From Bacteroidales bacterium UBA3684 (GTDB lineage Bacteria > Bacteroidota > Bacteroidia > Bacteroidales > P3), in the NCBI GenBank assembly GCA_002372855.1, contig DFIZ01000038.1, forward strand, positions 31,075-47,404: a DNA stretch of 16,330 nt. The letters are read 5' to 3'. The position numbers and the translations under genes are program-made. The notes under the pieces were generated by a model, which made no database searches, had not been told where the DNA came from, and saw only the letters and a program-made list of their open reading frames with translations. Shown here one piece after another: positions 1 to 6,345 of the stretch; the stretch's first letter is position 1, and every line of letters starts with the position of its first letter.

Positions 1-3
1 TGA

Positions 4-36
4 GAACGATATAAGAACGATATAAATACAATATAA
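4..36. repeat. 11-bp tandem repeat, about three units
   Basis: GAACGATATAA occurs exactly twice (4-14 and 15-25), followed by a degenerate third unit ATACAATATAA (26-36). It is AT-rich and lies in non-coding DNA at the window edge. No function is evident. Confidence 0.7.
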
Positions 37-61
37 GAAATGACGAATTATGTACCTCTTC

Positions 62-82
62 GACCCCTCCCGGACCCCTCCT
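62..82. repeat. Doubled GACCCCTCC motif
   Basis: GACCCCTCC starts at 62 and again at 73, an 11-bp period. The longer form GACCCCTCCC (62-71) recurs as its reverse complement at 16306-16315 at the far end of the window, next to another tandem array. This suggests a dispersed intergenic element of this genome. Confidence 0.5.
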
Positions 83-117
83 TCCTGGAGACGCGGCATG
101 CCGCGTCTCCAGGAAGG
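80..117. repeat. Perfect 38-bp palindrome, CATG-centred
   Basis: All 19 base pairs match around a centre between 98 and 99. The inner 22 bp (88-109) is the shared core: arm GAGACGCGGC, centre AT, then the reverse complement of the arm. The outer CCTTCCTG/CAGGAAGG extension is unique to this copy. It would form a strong hairpin in RNA. Confidence 0.95.
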
Positions 118-131
118 CAACACATTCTGTA

Positions 132-153
132 GAGACGCAGCGTGCTGCGTCTC
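132..153. repeat. Palindromic repeat, A/T arm variant, centre GT
   Basis: Arm GAGACGCAGC (132-141), centre GT, and the reverse-complement arm (144-153). Compared with the copy at 88-109, both arms differ at the same paired position (G:C to A:T), so pairing is kept. The left flank is TGTA and the right flank CCAGTAGGC, giving the element an orientation. Confidence 0.95.
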
Positions 154-186
154 CCAGTAGGCAGAGGATTTGTTCCTGTCGACCAA

Positions 187-208
187 GAGACGCAGCACGC
201 TGCGTCTC
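187..208. repeat. Palindromic repeat, A/T arm variant, opposite orientation
   Basis: Arm GAGACGCAGC (187-196), centre AC, reverse-complement arm (199-208), then TACA. Centre AC and the TACA on the right show that this is the copy at 132-153 in the opposite orientation. Confidence 0.95.
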
Positions 209-241
209 TACAGAGGGGAACTGTCGGCAAACGAGACTGTA

Positions 242-263
242 GAGACGCGGCATGCCGCGTCTC
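242..263. repeat. Palindromic repeat, G/C arm variant
   Basis: Arm GAGACGCGGC, centre AT, reverse-complement arm; flanked by TGTA on the left and CCGGTAGGC on the right. Its right half is duplicated in tandem immediately downstream. Confidence 0.95.
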
Positions 264-294
264 CCGGTAGGCGATGCCGCGTCTCCCGGTAGGC
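252..294. repeat. 22-bp tandem duplication of a palindrome's right half
   Basis: The 21 bases 252-272 (beginning ATGCCGCG and ending GGTAGGC) are repeated exactly at 274-294, a period of 22 bp. The second copy lacks a left arm and so is a half element. Replication slippage or unequal recombination at the hairpin would explain it. Confidence 0.85.
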
Positions 295-300
295 AAACAC

Positions 301-330
301 AAAAAAAAGAGACGCGGCATGCCGCGTCTC
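301..330 (-). terminator. Probable intrinsic terminator made from a palindromic repeat
   Basis: The fifth full palindrome (309-330; arm GAGACGCGGC, centre AT) is followed on the minus strand by eight consecutive T residues (complement of 301-308). It lies about 45 bp beyond the stop codon of the minus-strand SIMPL gene. A GC-rich 10-11-bp stem with a U tract is the classic rho-independent layout, so a repeat copy appears to act as this gene's terminator. The repeat identity is seen directly; termination is inferred. Confidence 0.7.
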
Positions 331-374
331 TACGGTTGGGGGCCTTGGGCAGCCGAGGGGACTGCCGAAGGGGT

Positions 375-1079
375 TTATTTCAGGTAGTATTCGACGGTGG
401 TGACGACGCGGACCTTTTTCACCTGGGGGGTGTTCTCGTCGAGGTCCTCCACCTCGAAGTAGCCCTGCGAGGCGGTGCGCATCTTGCCGATTTTGCTGTG
501 GCTGTTGTTGGCGAACTCGTCGGCGGCAACGCGGGCGTTCTCAAGGCTCTCGCGGATCATCTCGGGTTTGATGTCGTTGAGGCCGAGATACTGGTAGTCG
601 GCGTAGCTGTTGGCCAGGATGTTCTGGTTGACGAGGTCGGTTTCGAGGGTCTGCTGGAGCTTGCGCACGAGGTCGAGGTTCTTGGTGAAGACGGTGACCG
701 TCTGGTTGACCTGGTAGCGGAAGGTGATCTGGGAGACGTTGTTGCTCCAGTTGTAGCGGTCGTCGTAGCTGGCGTTGGCCACCTTGATTTCGTCCTCGGC
801 GAAGCCGGCGTCGCGCAGCGCTTTGACAATGACGTCGTTGTTGCGGCGGATGGTGTTGCGGAGGTCGGCGAGGTCGTTGCCCTTCTCGCTGTAGCTGATG
901 CGCCAGACGACGCGGTCGGCGGGCACCTCTTTCTCGCAGAGGCCGCGCACTTTGACGGTGTTGTCGTAGGACTTGAGGGTCTTCACAGTCCAGACCATGC
1001 AGAGGCCCAGCACCAAGGCCGCGAGCACGATGGCGCCGCCCTGGATCATGTTTTTCTTGAATGGAACCATTTTTGACAT
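375..1079 (-). CDS. SIMPL domain (DUF541) membrane-anchored protein
   Basis: A 234-aa protein. Residues 12-32 form one hydrophobic segment after a basic N terminus (FKKN), consistent with an uncleaved signal anchor and a periplasmic body. From about residue 40 to the end it resembles the SIMPL/DUF541 family: an opening VKVRGLCEKEVPADRVVW stretch and a C-terminal VRVVTTVEYYLK strand. The family is widespread in Gram-negative envelopes, but its biochemical role is not established and no catalytic residues can be named. Met4 and Met11 are alternative starts. The gene begins 79 bp after the ion channel stop, and I see no TAnnTTTG box between them, so the two are probably co-transcribed. A palindrome plus T run downstream (301-330) looks like its terminator. 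Confidence 0.85.
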   Translation of the reverse strand: MSKMVPFKKNMIQGGAIVLAALVLGLCMVWTVKTLKSYDNTVKVRGLCEKEVPADRVVWRISYSEKGNDLADLRNTIRRNNDVIVKALRDAGFAEDEIKVANASYDDRYNWSNNVSQITFRYQVNQTVTVFTKNLDLVRKLQQTLETDLVNQNILANSYADYQYLGLNDIKPEMIRESLENARVAADEFANNSHSKIGKMRTASQGYFEVEDLDENTPQVKKVRVVTTVEYYLK

Positions 1080-1158
1080 ATCTTTTCAGTTGTTATTAGT
1101 TTCGGGTTATAACGCGGCTGTCGGGTGGTTTATTGTGCCGCGGTACATTAATTTTGTC

Positions 1159-1923
1159 TCACTGGCCGTCCCGTTCTTGCAGCAGGCGGTCGATTTTCTG
1201 CTCCAGGATGTCGAGTTTGGCCTTGACGTCGTCGTTGTTGTCGGCCGCCAGGGCGTCGACGAAGATGGAGTTGATGAGGGACATGCCGATGATGCCTCCG
1301 CCGATGAGCAGCAGGCAGAAGTAGAAGCGGATGATGTGGGTCCAGACGGGCGAGAGGTCGCCCACCACGGCGTTGGGTATCTCGTACCAGCCCTCGACGG
1401 TGAAGAGCTGGAAGACGGAGTAGATGGCGTCCAGCGGGGTGTCGAAATACTCCGGCGCCACCTTGCCGAAGAGGGCGCTGTTGAACATGGCGATGACCAC
1501 GATGACGATGAAGTAGCCCAGCAGGAAGCCCGCCGACTGGCGCAGGGCGAGCTTGAATCCGGACCATATCTCGGTCAGGTTGGGGAAGCGGCGGGCCGTG
1601 CGGAAGAGCTTGAAGACCCTCAGGGCGCGGAAGATGATGATGGCGTTGATGCTGGCAATCTCGGGGATGAGGTAGGCCAGGAGGGCGGGAATGGAGAGGA
1701 TGGTGACGATGCCGTCGAGGGCGTTCCAGCGGTCGCGCCAATAGCCCTTCGGGCCGTACTCGATGTGTTTCACCACCATTTCCACGACGAATATCAGCGT
1801 GCAGACGATGTCGACCAGACTAAGGGCCAGGTGGTCCACGCCGCACTCCTGGATGAATATCACCACCACATTCAGTATGACGATGGCCAGGAGCAGTTTC
1901 TCGTTGAGCAGTATTTTCTTCAT
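1159..1923 (-). CDS. Voltage-gated cation channel, single 6-TM subunit (ion transporter family)
   Basis: A 254-aa protein with the fold of bacterial NaChBac-type channels, which work as homotetramers in the inner membrane. S1 is about residues 10-25, S2 34-54, S3 66-87 (WNALDGIV), and S4 92-113 with basic residues at 99, 102, 105, 108 and 111, the three-residue spacing of a voltage sensor. S5 is 131-149, the pore helix 162-174, the filter TVEGW 175-179, and S6 194-222. A charged C-terminal helix (232-250) could be the tetramerising coiled coil. The filter differs from the TLESW of NaChBac, so ion selectivity cannot be assigned. I chose ATG at 1923 (MKKILLNEK) over an upstream TTG at 1944 because it leaves a normal leader of about 35-40 nt behind the -7 box. 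The SIMPL gene follows. Confidence 0.88.
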   Translation of the reverse strand: MKKILLNEKLLLAIVILNVVVIFIQECGVDHLALSLVDIVCTLIFVVEMVVKHIEYGPKGYWRDRWNALDGIVTILSIPALLAYLIPEIASINAIIIFRALRVFKLFRTARRFPNLTEIWSGFKLALRQSAGFLLGYFIVIVVIAMFNSALFGKVAPEYFDTPLDAIYSVFQLFTVEGWYEIPNAVVGDLSPVWTHIIRFYFCLLLIGGGIIGMSLINSIFVDALAADNNDDVKAKLDILEQKIDRLLQERDGQ

Positions 1924-1966
1924 AGTAAGGTTTTTATAGTACAATTACGTTTCATGGTCCGGATTG

Positions 1967-1974
1967 CAAAGGTA
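1967..1974 (-). promoter_or_regulatory. Bacteroidota -7 box for the ion channel gene
   Basis: Read on the minus strand this is TACCTTTG, a perfect match to the Bacteroidota -7 consensus TAnnTTTG. It lies 43 bp upstream of the channel ATG. No clear TTTG is present at the -33 spacing; that stretch is A/T homopolymer. Confidence 0.6.
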
Positions 1975-1989
1975 CGAAAAAAAAATTCA

Positions 1990-2020
1990 TTTGTTATTCC
2001 AAGTTTTTTTTGTACCTTTG
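1990..2020 (+). promoter_or_regulatory. Canonical Bacteroidota promoter for the secreted-protein pair
   Basis: TTTG at 1990-1993, 19 bp, then TACCTTTG at 2013-2020: the TTTG-N19-TAnnTTTG signature of the Bacteroidota primary sigma factor. Transcription should start near 2027 and give a leader of about 65 nt before the ATG at 2092. It mirrors the minus-strand -7 box at 1967-1974. Confidence 0.75.
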
Positions 2021-2091
2021 CAGTCGGAATAATTTTTTTCGAGGGGGTGTCAGATTGCGGTCGGGAAATGTGTATTTGATTATAAAAGGCT

Positions 2092-3384
2092 ATGATGCGT
2101 CGAAGGTTCATAATGCTGTTGTTGCTGGCCGTGGCCGGCACGGTGTCGGCCCAGCAGGTGCTGGTGCTGAAAGGGCGTGTGGTGGACGGCCACGGCGGTG
2201 TTCCCTACGCCACGCTGCAGCTGACGGGCGGCACCATCGGCGTATGCTGCAACGACCAGGGCGACTACGAACTGAAGGTCCCCGCCGGGCACACGGGCGA
2301 CAGTGTGCTGGTGCGGTCGGTGGGCTATGAGCCATTGCGCCTCAGCGTTGGCGACCTCAGCCGTCGCAGCCGCATCCGCCTCAAGGCGCAGACCATCGAA
2401 CTGAAGGAGGTGAATGTTTCGCGCTACCGCCACGGCCTGGACCTGATGCTGGACGTGCTGCTGAGCCTGGACAGCGCTTTCCTGCAGGAGACGGCCTACT
2501 CCACCTTCTTCTACCGCGACTGGCGCAGTGTGGACGACGAGATATACCTCTTCGACGAGGCCGTCATGGAAGTGGAGCGCGGCCCTTACAGCCAACACGC
2601 AGGGAAGCTCAGCTACAACTTCAAGTCCCCCGACCGCCAGCTGGAGAGCAACTTCAAGACCCTCCTGCGCCACCGCCTGCTGGTGAGCGACCGCCGCCTG
2701 CTGGAAGAGAAAGTGGGCAAGAAGGACGGCATCGACGAGATGTTGCAGTATGCCGACGAGGAACAGTTCTACGACCCCGTGGCGGCACCCAACGCCAGCT
2801 ACGGCCTGTCGAAAGGATGGCTTATGCGCCAGCGGTTCCTGCCCCTGATGGAATTCGACGACGGCGGCGAGGGCTACTACCTGGTCCGTTCGGTGGGTGC
2901 CAGCCGCCGCTCGCGCGAAACGAACTACGAGTACATTATCCGCAAACGCGGTCTGGCGCCGGTGCGCATCACCTCGTGGATTGCCAAGCCCGTCAAAGGG
3001 ATGGCCCCCGAGGAGGCATGGGTGAAGACCTACTTCACCCACATAACCTACGAGACCGACTCCACGACATGGATATACGACGAGCGCGACGGCAAGCTAA
3101 CCCTCGCGCGGTACTATTCCACCTCCACCCTCCGCCTCACCTCCCGGGGACGCGGACACGACAAGGAGGAGCAGGTGTGGCGCCACAGCGTGGACTGGAC
3201 CCTCACCGGCTTCAACCGCGAAGCCACCGCCCCCGAGGGCGAGACCCTCGGCAACCGCCCCGTGGCCCTCGACCGCGCCTTCGGACAGAGCGACTTCACC
3301 CCCGCTTTCTGGGGCAGCTACAACACCATCCCCATCGACTCGTACGTGGTCCGGCTGTTGGAAAAGAAACTTTTAAAACAATGA
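2092..3384 (+). CDS. Secreted carboxypeptidase-regulatory-like domain protein
   Basis: A 430-aa protein. Residues 1-20 are a signal peptide: basic MMRRR, a hydrophobic MLLLLAVAG core and cleavage near VSA/QQ. Residues 25-100 match the CarboxypepD_reg-like beta-sandwich common in Bacteroidota outer-membrane proteins: LKGRVVDGHGGVPYATLQL, then NDQGDYELKVPAG and VRSVGYEPLRL. The remaining 330 residues form a soluble domain rich in aromatic and charged residues that I cannot assign to a named enzyme. There is no TonB plug or barrel, so it is not a SusC homologue; a periplasmic or surface location is likely. It begins with tandem ATG codons behind a canonical promoter, and its stop overlaps the next gene's ATG by 4 bp (ATGA). 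Confidence 0.8.
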   Translation: MMRRRFIMLLLLAVAGTVSAQQVLVLKGRVVDGHGGVPYATLQLTGGTIGVCCNDQGDYELKVPAGHTGDSVLVRSVGYEPLRLSVGDLSRRSRIRLKAQTIELKEVNVSRYRHGLDLMLDVLLSLDSAFLQETAYSTFFYRDWRSVDDEIYLFDEAVMEVERGPYSQHAGKLSYNFKSPDRQLESNFKTLLRHRLLVSDRRLLEEKVGKKDGIDEMLQYADEEQFYDPVAAPNASYGLSKGWLMRQRFLPLMEFDDGGEGYYLVRSVGASRRSRETNYEYIIRKRGLAPVRITSWIAKPVKGMAPEEAWVKTYFTHITYETDSTTWIYDERDGKLTLARYYSTSTLRLTSRGRGHDKEEQVWRHSVDWTLTGFNREATAPEGETLGNRPVALDRAFGQSDFTPAFWGSYNTIPIDSYVVRLLEKKLLKQ

Positions 3385-4085
3385 ATACCTGGAGCGCCGG
3401 CGTCCCGCCGGCAAAACAATGGCAAAGAGTGGCTATGCCGGCAAGATGCCGGCGGTCCATGGTTTTCCTGCTACTGATTGCCGCCACGCTGGCCTGCCAC
3501 GCCCAAACGGACACCATCGCCGTTACAGGCACGGTGTATAACCAGCAAAGTCAGAAGCCCGAGCCCTACTGCCTGGTGCAGCTGCTGCAGGACAGCGTGG
3601 CCAAGGCCGTGCGAGTGTGCGACGAGGATGGGTTCTTCTTCATCGACAGCCTGCCGACGGGCAACTACACACTGCGCGTGGGCGTGGGCCGCGTGACCCT
3701 TTTCCAGAACGACATGGAGCTGCGCGAGTACGCCAACCTGAGCATCTACGTAGACACCCTGCAACTCATCAACCTGCGAGCCGTCTCCATCAACGCCCGC
3801 CGCTGGGTGCCGCCGATGCCGATGCACAGGCTGGAGGAGCAGCACCTGCTCGTCAAGGATGCCAACGACTACCGCCTGTGGAACTTCAGCGGCAAAATGA
3901 CCGATTCCGGCCCCGCCTGCGCCGACCTCTCGCGGGGCGACAACGCCGGCCTCCAATACCAAGCCGAAGTGGAAAAGAAGAAGTCCTACAACCACCTATG
4001 GTACACCCCTCCCATCCCCGCCACGCCGCGCCGGAAAGCCCGCACAGCACCCTCCGACAGCACTGCCGGATCACAGAAGGATTGA
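3381..4085 (+). CDS. Small secreted carboxypeptidase-regulatory-like protein with repeat-derived N terminus
   Basis: 234 aa from the ATG overlapping the upstream stop. The body (from about residue 43) has a CarboxypepD_reg-like strand pattern: VTGTVYNQQSQKPEPYCLVQL, CDEDGFFFIDSLPTGNYTLRV. The C-terminal third is proline- and lysine-rich with no recognised domain. The true start is uncertain. A hydrophobic signal core (MVFLLLIAATLACHA) begins at the ATG at 3459, and an ATG at 3435 gives the best basic n-region (MPARCRRS). Everything between 3391 and 3458 consists of GCCGGC-type palindromes, so the first 26 codons may be repeat DNA that extended the frame. The ATGA overlap supports translational coupling. 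The gene ends in a shared terminator. Confidence 0.7.
   Translation: MNTWSAGVPPAKQWQRVAMPARCRRSMVFLLLIAATLACHAQTDTIAVTGTVYNQQSQKPEPYCLVQLLQDSVAKAVRVCDEDGFFFIDSLPTGNYTLRVGVGRVTLFQNDMELREYANLSIYVDTLQLINLRAVSINARRWVPPMPMHRLEEQHLLVKDANDYRLWNFSGKMTDSGPACADLSRGDNAGLQYQAEVEKKKSYNHLWYTPPIPATPRRKARTAPSDSTAGSQKD
3391..3458. repeat. GCCGGC-N5-GCCGGC palindrome pair at a gene start
   Basis: Two 17-bp elements, GCCGGC-GTCCC-GCCGGC (3396-3412) and GCCGGC-AAGAT-GCCGGC (3437-3453), are 41 bp apart between the first possible ATG of the downstream gene and the ATG before its hydrophobic signal core. They differ in sequence from the GAGACG palindromes and form a second family in this window. Confidence 0.85.
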
Positions 4086-4091
4086 AAAGAT

Positions 4092-4127
4092 AAAGCCACG
4101 GCCGGGCGGATGCCCGGCCGTGGCTTT
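4092..4127. terminator. Bidirectional intrinsic terminator between convergent genes
   Basis: A perfect 16-bp stem (4092-4107 with 4112-4127) and a GGAT loop lie between the plus-strand stop at 4085 and the hutU stop at 4146. On the plus strand it is followed by TTTG and a T8 run just before 4147; on the minus strand by TTTATCTTTTC. It probably stops transcription from both sides. Confidence 0.88.
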
Positions 4128-4145
4128 GTTTGATAGGTATTTTTT

Positions 4146-6146
4146 TTAGAACAGGCCTTCCAGCACCGCGTCGTCGACGAGGTTGGGAAGGGTGACCTTG
4201 AGGTCGGGGCAGATCTCCATGGCGCGCTTGATGGCGAACATGGCGCCTTCGTTGCGGGCCCAGCTGCGGCGGGAGATGCCATTGTTGACGTCCCAGTGGA
4301 GCATCATGTGCAGGCGACGGTCGGCCTCGGGGCTGCCGTCGAGCACCATGCCGAAGCCACCGTTGATGACCTCGCCCCAGCCTACGCCGCCGCCGTTGTG
4401 GATCGAGACCCACGTGGCGCCGCGGAAGCTGTCGCCGATGACGTTCTGGATGGCCATGTCGGCGGTACGGTTGGAGCCGTCGTAGATGTTGCTGGTCTCG
4501 CGGAAGGGGCTGTCGGTACCGCTGACGTCGTGGTGGTCGCGACCGAGGACGATGGGGGCGCTGATTTCACCCTTGCGGATGGCCTCGTTGAAACGGGCGG
4601 CAATCTTGGTGCGGCCTTCGCAGTCGGCATAGAGGATACGGGCCTGGGAACCGACAACGAGGTGGTTTTCCTTGGCACCGCGGATCCACTGGATATTGTC
4701 GTGCATCTGCTGCTGAATCTCGGCGGGAGCGGTCTTGGCAATCTCGCCCAGCACCTCCATGGCAATGTGGTCGCTCTTGTCGAGGTCCTCGGGCTTGCCG
4801 CTGGTGCACACCCAACGGAAGGGGCCGAAGCCGTAGTCGAAGCACATGGGGCCCATGATGTCCTGCACGTAGGAGGGATAGCGGAAGGCGGTGTGGTCGG
4901 CATTCCAGATGTCGGCGCCAGCACGCGAGCTTTCCAGCAGGAAGGCGTTGCCATAGTCGAAGAAGTACATGCCACGGGCGGTGAGCTTGTTGACGGCGGC
5001 CACATGGCGGCGCAGGCTCTCCTGCACCTTCTCCTTGAACAGTTCGGGCTGTTCGGCCATCATCACCTTGGCATCCTCGAAGGTGACGCCCACGGGGTAG
5101 TAGCCACCGGCCCAGGGATTGTGCAGCGAGGTCTGGTCGCTGCCGAGGTCCACCTTGATGCCCTTCTCGGCGCAGTATTCCCAAAGGTCAACCACGTTGC
5201 CCTGGTAGGCGTAGCTGCGGGCCTCTTTCTTCTCGATGGACTTATTGACAGCGGCGAAGAGCTCGTCGAGGTTCTCGTGCACCTCGTCGACCCATCCCTG
5301 CGAGTAGCGCTTCTGCGTGGCGGCGGGGTTGATTTCGGCGGTGATGGAGACCACACCGGCGATGTCGCCAGCCTTGGGCTGGGCACCGCTCATGCCGCCG
5401 AGACCGGCGGTGATGAAGAGCTTGCCGGCCGTGCCGCCGCCGAGCTTGCGGGCAGCGTTGAGGACGGTGATGGTGGTGCCGTGGACGATGCCCTGCGGGC
5501 CGATGTACATGTAGGAGCCGGCGGTCATCTGGCCATACTGCGTCACGCCGAGGGCGTTGTAGCGCTCCCAGTCGTCGGGCTTGCTATAGTTCGGAATCAT
5601 CATGCCGTTGGTGACCACCACGCGCGGAGCGTCCTTGTGGCTGGGATAGAGTCCCATCGGGTGGCCGCTGTACATGACGAGGGTCTGCTCGTCGGTCATC
5701 TCGCTGAGGTATTTCATCACCAGGCGATACTGGGCCCAGTTCTGGAACACGGCGCCGTTGCCGCCGTAGGTAATCAGCTCGTGCGGATGCTGAGCCACGG
5801 CGGGGTCGAGGTTGTTCTGGATCATCAGCATGATGGCGGCAGCCTGACGGCAACGGGCGGGGTACTCGTCGATGGGGCGGGCGTACATCTTGTAGGTGGG
5901 ACGCAGGCGATACATGTAGATACGGCCGTACTTCTTCAGTTCCTCGGCAAACTCCTTGGCCAGCATCTTGTGGTGCTTGGCGGGGAAATAGCGCAGGGCG
6001 TTGCGGATGGCCAGCTTCTTCTCGGCGGGCGTCAGGATGTCCTTGCGCTTGGGCGCATGGTTCACCGTGGGGTCATAGGGTTGGGGTTCGGGCAGCGGAT
6101 CGGGGATACCGAGGCGCAATTCGTTCTGGAATTCTTCGAGTGTCAT
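4146..6146 (-). CDS. hutU: Urocanate hydratase (urocanase, EC 4.2.1.49)
   Basis: A 666-aa cytosolic enzyme of histidine degradation that adds water to urocanate, giving 4-imidazolone-5-propionate, with tightly bound NAD+. Signatures: YGGNGAVFQNWAQYR (127-141), QMTAGSYMYIGPQGIVHGTT (206-225), the glycine-rich GKLFITAGLGGMSGAQPKAG (241-260), and RWVCTSGK (444-451) with Cys447 in the place of the conserved active-site cysteine. The C-terminal block SGTDSPFRETSNIYDGSNR (542-560) is also conserved. It is longer than the roughly 560-aa proteobacterial enzyme and matches the longer form I know from Bacteroidota. It is complete, with a -7 box about 72 bp upstream and a hairpin 19 bp past its stop. 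No other hut gene lies in the window, so it seems to be transcribed alone. Confidence 0.97.
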   Translation of the reverse strand: MTLEEFQNELRLGIPDPLPEPQPYDPTVNHAPKRKDILTPAEKKLAIRNALRYFPAKHHKMLAKEFAEELKKYGRIYMYRLRPTYKMYARPIDEYPARCRQAAAIMLMIQNNLDPAVAQHPHELITYGGNGAVFQNWAQYRLVMKYLSEMTDEQTLVMYSGHPMGLYPSHKDAPRVVVTNGMMIPNYSKPDDWERYNALGVTQYGQMTAGSYMYIGPQGIVHGTTITVLNAARKLGGGTAGKLFITAGLGGMSGAQPKAGDIAGVVSITAEINPAATQKRYSQGWVDEVHENLDELFAAVNKSIEKKEARSYAYQGNVVDLWEYCAEKGIKVDLGSDQTSLHNPWAGGYYPVGVTFEDAKVMMAEQPELFKEKVQESLRRHVAAVNKLTARGMYFFDYGNAFLLESSRAGADIWNADHTAFRYPSYVQDIMGPMCFDYGFGPFRWVCTSGKPEDLDKSDHIAMEVLGEIAKTAPAEIQQQMHDNIQWIRGAKENHLVVGSQARILYADCEGRTKIAARFNEAIRKGEISAPIVLGRDHHDVSGTDSPFRETSNIYDGSNRTADMAIQNVIGDSFRGATWVSIHNGGGVGWGEVINGGFGMVLDGSPEADRRLHMMLHWDVNNGISRRSWARNEGAMFAIKRAMEICPDLKVTLPNLVDDAVLEGLF

Positions 6147-6217
6147 AATATTATATTTTTATCTATCAATCGTTTACCAGTACGCATCGCCCACTGGGCA
6201 CAACGCGTACAACGCTG

Positions 6218-6225
6218 CAAAGATA
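6218..6225 (-). promoter_or_regulatory. Bacteroidota -7 box for hutU
   Basis: On the minus strand this reads TATCTTTG, matching TAnnTTTG, and lies 71 bp from the hutU ATG. At the -33 distance there is only a T-rich TTTTTTCG, without an exact TTTG. A start near 6211 and a leader of about 65 nt are inferred. Confidence 0.6.
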
Positions 6226-6345
6226 CGACTTTTTTCTGATTCGTGCGAAAAAAGAAAAAACACCGCCTGCCACCCGTTTGACATTTTCACCTATTTTACA
6301 CCCTTCCAAAGCCCGATTTCAACCCTATCATCTCCTACGATGGTA

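Larger units (their letters stand above)
1..374. other. Gene-free left region filled with short repeats
   Basis: No convincing gene lies here; open frames across it are made by the palindromes. From left to right it holds an 11-bp tandem repeat, a doubled GACCCCTCC motif, and five full plus one partial GAGACG...CGTCTC palindromes. It ends at the 3' end of the SIMPL-domain gene. The gene to the left lies outside the window. Confidence 0.8.

Noticed and set aside
48..320. Arg/Cys-rich small open frame through the palindrome cluster
   Set aside because: Its peptide simply reads the repeats (several RR-R/H-A-A-type copies); there is no promoter or conserved sequence.
80..330. Possible CRISPR array
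   Set aside because: The repeats are full palindromes in mixed orientation, the intervals between them vary (22 to about 45 bp) and include a half element, the same element occurs inside a gene, and no cas gene is present.
1924..1944. Upstream TTG start for the ion channel gene
   Set aside because: The ATG at 1923 gives a typical MKK start before S1 and normal distance from the -7 box; the TTG adds seven residues with no support.
4296..6239. Long plus-strand open frame opposite hutU
   Set aside because: It encodes a Val/His/Gly-rich product with no domain and mirrors a firmly identified urocanase; it is a by-product of high GC at third codon positions.
6277..6298. Plus-strand promoter-like TTTG and TATTTTAC pair
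   Set aside because: The spacing is 11 bp rather than about 19-21, and there is no plus-strand gene downstream.
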